NCBI GenBank assembly: GCA_037441565.1
Contig: JBBIRW010000005.1
Coordinates: 124,001 to 188,000, forward strand
Length of the DNA stretch: 64,000 nucleotides
Source of the DNA: JBBIRW01 sp037441565
GTDB taxonomy: Bacteria; Desulfobacterota; JBBIRW01
Direction: 5' to 3'
Part shown: positions 36,890 through 45,737 of the stretch, piece by piece
Layout: each line of letters begins with the position of its first letter
How positions within the stretch are numbered: position 1 is the stretch's first letter
Notes under the pieces: model-generated
What the model was told of the DNA's origin: nothing
Seen by the model: only the letters and a program-made list of their open reading frames with translations
Database searches by the model: none
Made by a program: the position numbers and the translations under genes

Positions 36890-38362
36890 ATGGATATAAT
36901 TCAGGGTCATGCTCTTACGCTTATAACTTTTCTGCCTTTAATAGGCGCTGGCGTGATACTTCTTTTGCCAGGGAAGAAGGAAGAGCTGATAAAATATACA
37001 GCAGCCTTCTTCTCCGCTTTATCGCTCCTCATCGGAATTTATATATACTGGAAATTTGATAGAAATACACCGAATATACAGTTTGTTGAGCATTATCCAT
37101 GGATCAGATACTTCAATATTTACTACTACATGGGGATCGATGGGATAAGTGCACCAATGGTTGTTCTTACATCGCTTCTCAGTTTTCTCTCTGTTGTTGC
37201 TTCATGGGGGATAGATAGAGGAGTTAAAGGATACTTCTCCCTTTTTCTTATACTTGAGACAGGAATGCTTGGTGTTTTCTGTGCGCTCGATTTCTTTCTC
37301 TTCTATGTATTCTGGGAGGTTGTGCTTTTCCCCATGTATTTTCTTATAGGTATATGGGGGGGTCCTAAAAGAGAGTATGCCGCTATCAAGTTTTTCCTGT
37401 ATACACTGTTTGGAAGCGTTCTTATGCTCCTTGCAATGCTTGCACTCTATTACTGGAGCGAGCCTCATACCTTTGATTTACTTAAACTTACAAAAATGAG
37501 ATTTACTCGCACATTTCAGATCATCATCTTTCTTGCCCTTTTCATAGGGTTTGCAATAAAGGTTCCGATTGTTCCATTCCACACATGGCTTCCCGATGCC
37601 CATGTGGAGGCTCCAACTGCTATAAGTGTTATCCTTGCAGGTATCCTTCTTAAGATGGGGACATATGGCCTTTACAGGATAAGCTACCCAATACTCCCGG
37701 AAGCAACAGTATGGTTCTCATATCCTCTGGCAATACTCGGAGCAATCAACATCATCTGGGGTGCCCTCTGTGCAATGGCTCAACAGGATATGAAAAAGCT
37801 TGTTGCTTACTCAAGCATAAGCCATATGGGTGTTGTGCTTCTTGGAATGGCCTCCCTTACGCCGGCAGGCATGAATGGTGGGCTTTTCCAGATGTTTAAT
37901 CATGGAACAGTAACGGCAATGCTCTTTTTACTTACAGGCGTTATCTACGATAGAGCACACCACAGGGATATAGATCGATTTGGGGGTCTGGCTGTACAGA
38001 TGCCCATATATGCAGGAATAACAAGCCTTGCCTTTTTTGCAGGGCTGGGACTGCCTGGCCTTAATTCTTTTATAAGTGAAGCATTATGCTTCCTTGGGGC
38101 ATTCAATGTATACAGATGGACAACGGCAATAGCAACATCAGGAATAGTATTCACAGCCGGCTATTTCCTCTGGACCTATCAGAGGATGTTCCTCGGACCA
38201 CTTAACACAAAATACAGTGATCTTCCAGAGATAAACGGGAGAGAGCTCTTTACGCTTATTCCTCTCGGTGCAATAGTCGTTTTCCTGGGAATTTATCCGT
38301 CTCCGGTTCTGAATATGATGACCATTACAATGTACAATCTGATTGTTATGGTAAAGCCATGA
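36890..38362 (+). CDS. nuoM: Complex I subunit NuoM, cluster 1 (antiporter-like)
   Basis: NuoM is the middle antiporter-like subunit. The 490 residues have the conserved glutamate in FYVFWEVVLFPMYFLIG, the lysine in IKVPIVPFHTWLPDAHVEAP, and QQDMKKLVAYSSISHMG. The DNA encoding HTWLPDAHVEAPT is identical over 41 bases to that in the second nuoM (see the repeat entries). GGAGGAGGG lies just before the ATG. The length is normal. Confidence 0.95.
   Translation: MDIIQGHALTLITFLPLIGAGVILLLPGKKEELIKYTAAFFSALSLLIGIYIYWKFDRNTPNIQFVEHYPWIRYFNIYYYMGIDGISAPMVVLTSLLSFLSVVASWGIDRGVKGYFSLFLILETGMLGVFCALDFFLFYVFWEVVLFPMYFLIGIWGGPKREYAAIKFFLYTLFGSVLMLLAMLALYYWSEPHTFDLLKLTKMRFTRTFQIIIFLALFIGFAIKVPIVPFHTWLPDAHVEAPTAISVILAGILLKMGTYGLYRISYPILPEATVWFSYPLAILGAINIIWGALCAMAQQDMKKLVAYSSISHMGVVLLGMASLTPAGMNGGLFQMFNHGTVTAMLFLLTGVIYDRAHHRDIDRFGGLAVQMPIYAGITSLAFFAGLGLPGLNSFISEALCFLGAFNVYRWTTAIATSGIVFTAGYFLWTYQRMFLGPLNTKYSDLPEINGRELFTLIPLGAIVVFLGIYPSPVLNMMTITMYNLIVMVKP
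37580..37620 (+). repeat. 41-base tract identical between the two nuoM genes (copy 1)
   Basis: Bases 37580-37620 match 50822-50862 without mismatch, including all third codon positions, and high similarity continues for about 45 bases downstream. The flanking parts of the two genes are much more diverged. Confidence 0.85.
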
Positions 38363-38395
38363 GCGACTAACTTTTCATGAAGGGGTTCTGTTAAT

Positions 38396-39865
38396 ATGGA
38401 AAATATTCCGAGTATTAAGTTTTTTTATCCGGAAATTATAATCACATCATTGATACTGTTAATCCTGCTTCTTGTCTCCTATTCAAGGAAGACGGATGGA
38501 TGGGCTCATTACATTTCACTTGCGGGACTGATTTTATCTTTCATTGCAGTTCTTTATGAGGTGGAGGCTCAAGAAACAGGCATATTCATGAATCTCCTTG
38601 CCCTGGATAAGTTTTCCATATATTTCAAGTCATTTTTCATCCTGGTTACCGGGTTAACCATTCTGATATCAATGGGTTCACTTGAAGTTGAAAGACTGAG
38701 GAAGTCAGAATATTATGCCATTATTCTTACAGTTTGTCTGGGAATGATGCTTCTGTCATCCTCAACGGATCTGCTTATAATATATCTCACCATGGAGATG
38801 ATAAGCCTCAGCTCCTATGTGCTTGTTGGTTTTTTAAGGGAAGAGGCCAGATCAACAGAGGCAGCCCTCAAATATGTGCTTTTCGGAGCTGCCTGCTCAG
38901 GATGCATGTTATATGGTATGTCGCTATTTTATGGTGTGAGCGGATCGACAAACCTCTATGAGATAAAAAGGGCCTTGGTCACCGGAAGTGTATCACCGCT
39001 GTTTCTCCTCCTTGCAATAGTTCTCCTCCTTGGCGGATTTTTCTTTAAGATATCAGCAGTTCCATTTCATATGTGGGTTCCTGATGTATATCATGGTGCA
39101 CCAACCCCTATTACTGCCTTTCTATCAGTTGGTCCAAAGGCTGCTGGATTCTCCATTCTTATAAGATTTTTCTATCTTGTAATGGTTGAAGGCTCACAGG
39201 ATGTGGGCTGGAGTGTTTTAAAGGGCTTTGATTGGACTATGTTAATAGGTGTTGTTTCTGCCTTTACCATGACTATCGGCAATCTTGCTGCTATCGGACA
39301 GTCAAATACAAAGAGACTTCTTGCATACTCATCCATTGCCCATGCAGGATATATGTTGATGGGATTTGTTGTTCTCAATCCCTTTGGTCTTAAGGCAATA
39401 CTTTTTTATCTGATTGTATACCTTTTTATGAATCTTGGGGCCTTTCTGTTTGTAATAGCCGTTGCAAATACAACGGGTGAGGAGGAGATAGAGAGTTACA
39501 GGGGTCTTGCATGGAAGGCACCACTTCCTGCAGTTGCAATGACAGTATTCCTCTTTTCACTTACAGGTATTCCACCCTTCTCCGGATTTGTCGGAAAGGT
39601 CCTCCTGTTTGCTGCTGTAATAAGGGAACAATGGTATATACTTGCTATTGTCGGTATCCTTAACAGTGTTATATCGCTTTACTATTATGCAAGAATAATA
39701 AGGGTCATGTTCCTTGAAAGGCCTGTGGATGAAACACCCCTTGAGATCACATCATTTAACAAGTGGGTACTTGGGGCATTTGTTATTCCAAATATCATCT
39801 TAGGGATTTACTGGGGTCCACTTATGAATCTTGTAGAGGAGTCTTTCAGATTTATAGGGTCTTAA
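38396..39865 (+). CDS. nuoN: Complex I subunit NuoN, cluster 1 (antiporter-like)
   Basis: NuoN is the proximal antiporter-like subunit. The 489-residue protein has the glutamate in LTMEMISLSSYVLVGFL, the lysine in FKISAVPFHMWVPDVYHGAPTP, and QSNTKRLLAYSSIAHAGYML. It ends the 11-gene first cluster, which has no nuoE, nuoF or nuoG. Its stop is separated by one base from the start of a second nuoA, so the two clusters are fused into one apparent transcription unit. Confidence 0.95.
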   Translation: MENIPSIKFFYPEIIITSLILLILLLVSYSRKTDGWAHYISLAGLILSFIAVLYEVEAQETGIFMNLLALDKFSIYFKSFFILVTGLTILISMGSLEVERLRKSEYYAIILTVCLGMMLLSSSTDLLIIYLTMEMISLSSYVLVGFLREEARSTEAALKYVLFGAACSGCMLYGMSLFYGVSGSTNLYEIKRALVTGSVSPLFLLLAIVLLLGGFFFKISAVPFHMWVPDVYHGAPTPITAFLSVGPKAAGFSILIRFFYLVMVEGSQDVGWSVLKGFDWTMLIGVVSAFTMTIGNLAAIGQSNTKRLLAYSSIAHAGYMLMGFVVLNPFGLKAILFYLIVYLFMNLGAFLFVIAVANTTGEEEIESYRGLAWKAPLPAVAMTVFLFSLTGIPPFSGFVGKVLLFAAVIREQWYILAIVGILNSVISLYYYARIIRVMFLERPVDETPLEITSFNKWVLGAFVIPNIILGIYWGPLMNLVEESFRFIGS

Positions 39866-39866
39866 T

Positions 39867-40220
39867 ATGTATGAGTTTTATCCCATCCTTTTGATGCTTC
39901 TTGTCTCCTCGCTGATTGCGGGAGGCTTCGTTCTTCTTGCGGAACTTCTTGGACCTAAGAAACCTACTGCAATTAAGGCAGAGCCCTTTGAAAGTGGAAT
40001 GATTCCTATCTCATCTCCGAGAAAAAGATTCTCCGTGAAGTTCTATCTCGTGGCAATACTGTTTATAATATTTGATATAGAGGCTGTTTTTCTTTACCCA
40101 TGGGCTATTTTGATGAGGGAGCTTGGTTTACTGGGTTTCCTTGAAATGGTTATATTTATACTTATCCTGTTAGGCGGCCTCTTTTATGCGTGGAAGAAGG
40201 GAGGGCTTGAATGGGATTAG
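39867..40220 (+). CDS. nuoA: Complex I subunit NuoA, cluster 2
   Basis: This second NuoA has 117 residues and three helices. The inter-helix loop reads KAEPFESGMIPISSPRKRFSV. The family cysteine of the first copy (ECGEVP) is replaced by ESGMIP. The second helix keeps IIFDIEAVFLYPWA with both acidic residues. It starts one base after nuoN of cluster 1 and overlaps nuoB by 10 bases. The shorter length and altered loop show it is not a recent copy of the gene at 30075. Confidence 0.94.
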   Translation: MYEFYPILLMLLVSSLIAGGFVLLAELLGPKKPTAIKAEPFESGMIPISSPRKRFSVKFYLVAILFIIFDIEAVFLYPWAILMRELGLLGFLEMVIFILILLGGLFYAWKKGGLEWD

Positions 40221-40684
40221 AAAATCTTCTGAGGGGGAGTGTAATACTGGCAAAATTGGATGAGGTTGTAAACTGGGGAAGAAAATGGTCTCTCTATCCA
40301 TATGCATTTGCAACTGCTTGCTGTGCGATGGAATTTATGGCACTCATGGGCTCACACTACGATCTTTCCCGATTCGGAGCAGAAGCAGTGAGATGGTCGC
40401 CAAGACAGGCAGACCTTCTTATGGTGATTGGCACAATTTCACATAAACAGGCACCCATCCTTAAAAGGGTTTACGAACAGATGTGTGAGCCAAAATGGGT
40501 TATAGCTTTTGGTGCATGTGCATGTTCAGGTGGCTTTTACGACAATTATGCAACTGTCATGGGTATCGATACCATAATCCCTGTTGATGTTTATGTCCCT
40601 GGCTGTCCACCAAGACCGGAGTATGTTATAGATGCTGTGATGAAATTGCAGGCTAAGATAACAGGGAAAAGGGATAAAAAGTAA
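40211..40684 (+). CDS. nuoB: Complex I subunit NuoB, cluster 2 (N2 cluster)
   Basis: This 157-residue NuoB keeps all four N2 ligands: the CC pair in ATACCAMEFMA, and the cysteines in FGACACSGGFYD and VPGCPPRPEYV. The Cys-Ala-Cys in GACACSGG replaces GSCAINGG of copy 1 and is found in one clade of NuoB proteins. The start overlaps nuoA. Confidence 0.95.
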   Translation: MGLENLLRGSVILAKLDEVVNWGRKWSLYPYAFATACCAMEFMALMGSHYDLSRFGAEAVRWSPRQADLLMVIGTISHKQAPILKRVYEQMCEPKWVIAFGACACSGGFYDNYATVMGIDTIIPVDVYVPGCPPRPEYVIDAVMKLQAKITGKRDKK

Positions 40685-40696
40685 CAGAGGAAAGAT

Positions 40697-41194
40697 TTGA
40701 ACGAAAAGGAATTTCCTGTAGTTAAATTAAAGGAAAAGTTTACCGATGAAATAATAGGTGAGGACTACTTTCGTGGGGACACCACAGTTATTGTTAAAAA
40801 GGAGAGGATTAAGGAGATACTCTCCTTTCTCAAAAACGATGAGCAGCTTAGATTCAACTTTCTCATGGACCTCACATGTGTTGATTATCTTGGAAAGAAA
40901 AGCGAGCGGTTCGAGGTGGTTTATCATCTCTACTCGCTTGGTAACAACTGGAGAATCCGTATAAAGGTTCCTGTAAGCGAGGAGGATCCAACAGTTGACT
41001 CTGTAACAGATATCTGGATCGGTGCAAACTGGTTCGAAAGGGAAGTCTACGATATGTTCGGTATCTTCTTCAAGGGGCATCCCGATTTAAGAAGGATACT
41101 GCTTTACCCGGAGTTCGAGGGGCACCCCTTAAGGAAAGATTATCCTGTAAAGAAAAGGCAACCCCTCGTAGGTCCTTCTGACTGGAAGGAGTGA
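40697..41194 (+). CDS. nuoC: Complex I subunit NuoC, cluster 2
   Basis: This is a 165-residue NuoC with ANWFEREVYDMFGIFFKGHPDL and RRILLYPEFEGHPLRKDYPV near the C-terminus, the subunit signature. The initiation codon is TTG (40697), preceded by GAGGAAAGA. No ATG lies near the N-terminus. It is separate from nuoD. Confidence 0.94.
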   Translation: MNEKEFPVVKLKEKFTDEIIGEDYFRGDTTVIVKKERIKEILSFLKNDEQLRFNFLMDLTCVDYLGKKSERFEVVYHLYSLGNNWRIRIKVPVSEEDPTVDSVTDIWIGANWFEREVYDMFGIFFKGHPDLRRILLYPEFEGHPLRKDYPVKKRQPLVGPSDWKE

Positions 41195-41197
41195 TCA

Positions 41198-42382
41198 ATG
41201 AACGGAAGTGGAAACGATAAGGAAAGAATGTATCTTAATATGGGACCATCACATCCTGCAATGCACGGGACTGTGAGGATCCTTGTGGAACTGGAAGGTG
41301 AGAAGATTGTAAATTCCGATGTGGAGATTGGATACTTGCACAGGGGTTTCGAAAAGATGGCTGAAAACTCTACCTACAATCAGGTAGTTCCATATACGGA
41401 CCGATTAAATTATGTTTCCCCCCTTATTAATAACGTTGGTTACGTAATGGCTGTTGAGAAACTTCTCGGGATAGAAGTTCCTGAGAGATGCAAATATATA
41501 AGAACAATAATGAGCGAGATCTCACGAATTACCGATCATCTCACATGCATAGCTGCTGCTGCAGCTGAGTTAGGTGCACTTACTGTTTTCTTCTATTTTA
41601 TGAAGGCAAGGGAATACCTCTGGGAACTTATAGAGGCAACAACAGGTGCAAGGCTTACAACATCATATACCAGGATTGGTGGTGTTGTAAGAGATCTTCC
41701 GGAAAATTTCATGGATGGAGTAAAAAAGGCATTTGAAAAGGTGAGGGAAGCGATATACGAGGTAGACAGACTTCTTACGAGAAACAGGATATTTCTGGAC
41801 AGGACAAAAGGTGTAGGTGTTATAAAGGCCGAGGAGGCCATAGAGTATGGATTTACTGGACCATGCCTGAGGGCAACTGGTGTTAACTATGATGTGAGAA
41901 AGGCACAGCCTTATCTCATATACAAGGAGGTGGATTTTGATATTCCACTTGGAACAAATGGTGACACCTTTGACAGATATATCGTAAGGTTGGAAGAGAT
42001 GCATCAGAGTATGAGGATTGTGGAACAGGCGCTGGAGAAGATCCCATCGGGCCCCATTGCAGTTGATTCTCCTGATATATTCCTTCCACCAAAGGATAAG
42101 GTTTACACAAATATAGAGGCCCTTATGAGTCACTTCAAACTTATCATGGAAGGCGTAAAGGTTCCTCCTGGTGAGGTTTATTTTGCAGTGGAAGGTGCAA
42201 ATGGTGAGCTTGGTTTTTACATTGTAAGTGATGGGAGCGGTAAACCTTACAGGGTCAGGGTAAGACCACCCTGTTTTGCCATAATGCAGGCATTCTCACG
42301 ACTGATAAAGGGCCATATGGTGGCTGATGTTATACCAGTATTCGGATCCATTAATATGATAGGCGGAGAGATTGATAGGTAG
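41198..42382 (+). CDS. nuoD: Complex I subunit NuoD, cluster 2 (quinone-binding)
   Basis: The 394-residue protein has NMGPSHPAMHGTVRILV at the quinone loop with its histidines intact. IGYLHRGFEKMAE and VPYTDRLNYVSPL follow, and the end is FGSINMIGGEIDR. A longer segment near residues 285-315 (DIFLPPKDKVYTNIEALMSHF) is absent from the shorter first copy and is common in NuoD proteins of one lineage. Confidence 0.95.
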   Translation: MNGSGNDKERMYLNMGPSHPAMHGTVRILVELEGEKIVNSDVEIGYLHRGFEKMAENSTYNQVVPYTDRLNYVSPLINNVGYVMAVEKLLGIEVPERCKYIRTIMSEISRITDHLTCIAAAAAELGALTVFFYFMKAREYLWELIEATTGARLTTSYTRIGGVVRDLPENFMDGVKKAFEKVREAIYEVDRLLTRNRIFLDRTKGVGVIKAEEAIEYGFTGPCLRATGVNYDVRKAQPYLIYKEVDFDIPLGTNGDTFDRYIVRLEEMHQSMRIVEQALEKIPSGPIAVDSPDIFLPPKDKVYTNIEALMSHFKLIMEGVKVPPGEVYFAVEGANGELGFYIVSDGSGKPYRVRVRPPCFAIMQAFSRLIKGHMVADVIPVFGSINMIGGEIDR

Positions 42383-42391
42383 GAGGAGATA

Positions 42392-42874
42392 ATGAAGATT
42401 TCTTTCAGAAACGATGTTCTTAAAGAGGCTCAGAGGATTATTTCACTATACCCAAGGAAGGAGTCCTCCCTCCTTCCGCTTCTTCATATAGCGCAGCGTG
42501 AATTCGGTTACATAAGCGATGAGGTAGAGGCTTATATTGCCGAACTGTTACAGATTCCACCTATTCATGTGAGGGAGGTTGTGAGCTTCTATACAATGTT
42601 TAGAAAAAGGCCTCTGGGCAAGTATCATATACAGGTCTGTAGAAACATATCCTGTTCACTTTTAGGAAGTGATGGACTTATTGATTATCTTAAAAAACAG
42701 TTAGGAATCGATGAAGGGGAAACAACATCTGATGGCCTTTTTACGCTATCTACTGTGGAGTGTCTTGGATCATGTGGAACAGCACCAGTTATTCAGATAA
42801 ATGATGTTTATTATGAAAACATGAGCAGGGAGAAACTGGAGAGGCTGCTTGAAGAGTTAAGAAGGGGAGGTTGA
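42392..42874 (+). CDS. nuoE: Complex I subunit NuoE ([2Fe-2S], N1a)
   Basis: NuoE is the 24-kDa thioredoxin-like subunit of the NADH module. The 160 residues carry the four N1a ligands in VCRNISCSLLGSD (two cysteines) and VECLGSCGTAPVIQIND (two cysteines). There is a helical N-terminal domain with VSFYTMFRKRPLGKY. Only cluster 2 has this gene. AGGAGG precedes the ATG. Confidence 0.95.
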   Translation: MKISFRNDVLKEAQRIISLYPRKESSLLPLLHIAQREFGYISDEVEAYIAELLQIPPIHVREVVSFYTMFRKRPLGKYHIQVCRNISCSLLGSDGLIDYLKKQLGIDEGETTSDGLFTLSTVECLGSCGTAPVIQINDVYYENMSREKLERLLEELRRGG

Positions 42875-42880
42875 TACTGG

Positions 42881-44167
42881 ATGGAGCTTTTACTCACAAA
42901 AAGGTTCTCAATCCCAGATGCCTTCAGGATAGAGGTCTACAGGGAAACAGGTGGTTATCGGTCCTTACAGAAAGCCCTCCAGATGAGACCTGAGGAGGTC
43001 ATTGAAGAGGTGAAAAAGGCAAACCTGAGGGGAAGGGGAGGAGCTGGATTTCCTGCAGGGGTTAAATGGAGCTTTCTTCCAAAGGAAAAGAAGATGCCTG
43101 TTTATCTGTGTGTTAATGCAGATGAAGGGGAACCAGGGACATTTAAGGATAGATACATTATGCTTAAAGATCCGCATCTTCTGATAGAGGGTATTGTTAT
43201 ATCATCATATGCCATAGGGGCAAGCAAGGCTTTTATATATGTTAGAGGTGAATTTTTAGACTGTATAGATACCCTTGAGAGGGCAGTGAAGGAGGCACAC
43301 AGGGAAGGGATTATTGGTGAAAAGGTTATGGGGAGCAGCTTCTCCCTAGATATCGCTATCCACAGAGGTGCAGGTGCATATATCTGCGGGGAGGAAACAG
43401 CGCTTATTGAGTCACTTGAGGGAAAGAAGGGCAGGCCAAGGCTTAAACCACCATTCCCTGCACAGAAGGGGCTGTATCAATGTCCCACGATTGTTAACAA
43501 TGTGGAGACCATCGCCTGCGTTCCTTATATAGTGGAAAGGGGAGGAGAGTGGTTCGCAAACCTTGGAACGGAAAAGAATGGAGGAACAAAGCTTTATGCT
43601 GTAAGTGGACATGTAAAAAGACCCGGAGTTTATGAGCTTCCAATGGGAACAGCCCTCAGGGAGATCATATATGAACATGCAGGGGGAATAATAGATGACC
43701 TTAGACTTAAAGCGGTCATACCCGGTGGTTCTTCATCTCCCGTCCTTACACCTGATGAAATCGATGTAAAGATGGATTTTGACTCCCTTGCAAGGATTGG
43801 TTCCATGCTGGGCTCCGGCGCTGTTATTGTTATAAGTGAAAAAGCCTGTATGGTAAAAACCTTGTATGTACTTGCGAGATTCTATGCCCATGAATCCTGC
43901 GGTCAATGCACACCTTGCAGGAATGGGACGTCATGGATGGAGAAGATAATCAAAAGGGTGGAGGATGGAAAAGGAAGGAAGGAGGATATCGATCTGCTTC
44001 TTGATATCTGTGACAACATAAAAGGAAAAACCGTATGCCCTCTTGGTGATGCAGCTGTTATGCCTGTTGAAAGCTTCATTAAAAAATTCAGGGAGGAATT
44101 TGAGGCACATATAGCTTTTAAGGGATGCACTGTTTCCTATGAAAGGGAAGGGGTTTTGAATGTATAA
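42881..44167 (+). CDS. nuoF: Complex I subunit NuoF (FMN, NADH-binding)
   Basis: NuoF oxidises NADH and passes electrons through FMN to N3. The 428-residue protein has GRGGAGFPAGVKWSF (NADH/FMN site, near residue 50), NADEGEPGTFKDR, GAGAYICGEETALIESLEG, and the N3 ligands in ESCGQCTPCRNG and TVCPLGDAAV. All motifs needed for NADH oxidation are intact, so cluster 2 should be NADH-linked. It overlaps nuoG by 8 bases. Confidence 0.96.
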   Translation: MELLLTKRFSIPDAFRIEVYRETGGYRSLQKALQMRPEEVIEEVKKANLRGRGGAGFPAGVKWSFLPKEKKMPVYLCVNADEGEPGTFKDRYIMLKDPHLLIEGIVISSYAIGASKAFIYVRGEFLDCIDTLERAVKEAHREGIIGEKVMGSSFSLDIAIHRGAGAYICGEETALIESLEGKKGRPRLKPPFPAQKGLYQCPTIVNNVETIACVPYIVERGGEWFANLGTEKNGGTKLYAVSGHVKRPGVYELPMGTALREIIYEHAGGIIDDLRLKAVIPGGSSSPVLTPDEIDVKMDFDSLARIGSMLGSGAVIVISEKACMVKTLYVLARFYAHESCGQCTPCRNGTSWMEKIIKRVEDGKGRKEDIDLLLDICDNIKGKTVCPLGDAAVMPVESFIKKFREEFEAHIAFKGCTVSYEREGVLNV

Positions 44168-45737
44168 AATCACCATAGATGGAAAGGAACTACAGGCTGA
44201 GCCCGGTTCAACAATCCTGCAGGTTGCAATCAAGGCGGGAATAGACATACCACATTTCTGCTGGCATCCTGCGCTCAGTATAAGTGGCAACTGCAGGATG
44301 TGTGTTGTTGAAGTGGAAAAGATGCCAAAACTGCAGACTGCATGTAGTACGCTTGTTTCCGATGGTATGGTTGTGTATACAAACACAGATAAGGTTGTTA
44401 AAGCAAGAAGGGGTGTTCTTGAATTTATGCTTATAAATCATCCCCTTGATTGTCCTGTTTGTGATCAGGCAGGTGAATGCAAACTTCAGGACTACTATCT
44501 CATTTATGGGAAATACGAGAGTAGATTCAGAGAAGAGAAGTTAAAGAAAAGGAAGGTTGTGGATCTTGGTGCAAACGTTATTCTTGATACTGAAAGATGC
44601 ATATTATGCACAAGATGTGTTAGATTCTTTAATGAGATAACAAAAACAAATGAACTGGGTATCTTTAATCGAGGTGATCATTCAGAAATAGATACATATC
44701 CCGGAAAGAAGCTGGAGAGCATATACTCGGGCAATATTGTTGATATATGCCCTGTTGGTGCACTTACAAGCAAGGATTTTCGATTCAAATGCAGGGTGTG
44801 GTTCCTTGAAAGGACGCCATCAATATGCACCCTATGCAGCAGGGGTTGTAACATTGAAATTCACCACAGACAGGGCAGGATATATAGGATTAAACCGAGA
44901 GTAAATATGCATGTAAATCAATTCTGGATATGTGATGAGGGGAGATATGGATACAAATTTGTGAATGCGGAAAACAGGATTCTCAAGCCGGTTGTAAAAG
45001 GATCTTCTGGATTGGTTCCTGTTGAATGGGAGGTTGGAGTTATAGATGTGTTCATGAATCTCAGTGCTATCATCTCTAAATACGGGTCTGGTTCAATAGC
45101 AGTTGTTGCATCTCCATATCTTACAAATGAGGATGCATACGTGCTTATGAAATTTGCAAGGGAGGTAATAAATACGGAAAATTTTGGCTATCTTCCTGCA
45201 AGGAGAGGATCCTATGATGATTTTCTGTTAAGAGCCGAGAAGGCACCTAATGAAAGGGGTCTTCTGAATATGGGCTGGAAAACATGGGGTGACGGGGCAG
45301 AGCTGCTGCGCGAGAAGATCAACAACCGTACGATCAGGGCATTGTATGTGACAGGAGGTGAGGGATTCCTATCGCAAGTGAAGGATGTATCGGATCTTCT
45401 TTCCATACTGGACTATAAAGTATTCCATATGAGTAACAGGGAAGGAGAGGTTGATTCGATCAATGGGATACTTCCATCTGCAACATTTGCAGAGAAAGAT
45501 GGGACATTTACAAATTTTGAGGGAAGGGTCCAGAGGATAAACAGAGCATTCGGGCCAGTTGGTGAAAGCCTTCCAGACTGGAAGATTATAAAAAGGATTT
45601 CGATGATGTTTGGTAAGCTTTTCCCTTACGAGAAGGCTGAAGATATTTTCAAGGAGATTTCAGAAAAGGTAACGTCATATAAAGGGATCGATTACTTAGC
45701 AATTGGTGATGAAGGGGTTCTAACCGATGGCATTTGA
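44160..45737 (+). CDS. nuoG: Complex I subunit NuoG, short form with N7 ligands
   Basis: NuoG carries several iron-sulfur centres. In this 525-residue form I see N1b (C34, C45, C48, C62), N5 (H94, C98, C101, C107) and N4 (C147, C150, C153, C197). A fourth set, C223, C226, C230 and C258, matches the off-path N7 site. The molybdopterin-like C-terminal domain is cut short compared with the 780-910 residues of E. coli or Thermus NuoG, and ends after NFEGRVQRINRAFGP and a short helix. The frame is intact to the stop, so this is a compact form rather than a broken gene. Confidence 0.93.
   Translation: MYKITIDGKELQAEPGSTILQVAIKAGIDIPHFCWHPALSISGNCRMCVVEVEKMPKLQTACSTLVSDGMVVYTNTDKVVKARRGVLEFMLINHPLDCPVCDQAGECKLQDYYLIYGKYESRFREEKLKKRKVVDLGANVILDTERCILCTRCVRFFNEITKTNELGIFNRGDHSEIDTYPGKKLESIYSGNIVDICPVGALTSKDFRFKCRVWFLERTPSICTLCSRGCNIEIHHRQGRIYRIKPRVNMHVNQFWICDEGRYGYKFVNAENRILKPVVKGSSGLVPVEWEVGVIDVFMNLSAIISKYGSGSIAVVASPYLTNEDAYVLMKFAREVINTENFGYLPARRGSYDDFLLRAEKAPNERGLLNMGWKTWGDGAELLREKINNRTIRALYVTGGEGFLSQVKDVSDLLSILDYKVFHMSNREGEVDSINGILPSATFAEKDGTFTNFEGRVQRINRAFGPVGESLPDWKIIKRISMMFGKLFPYEKAEDIFKEISEKVTSYKGIDYLAIGDEGVLTDGI

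Noticed and set aside
44160..45737. Frameshift as the cause of short NuoG
   Set aside because: The reading frame ends normally 11 bases inside nuoH, and the following bases do not continue a molybdopterin domain in another frame.
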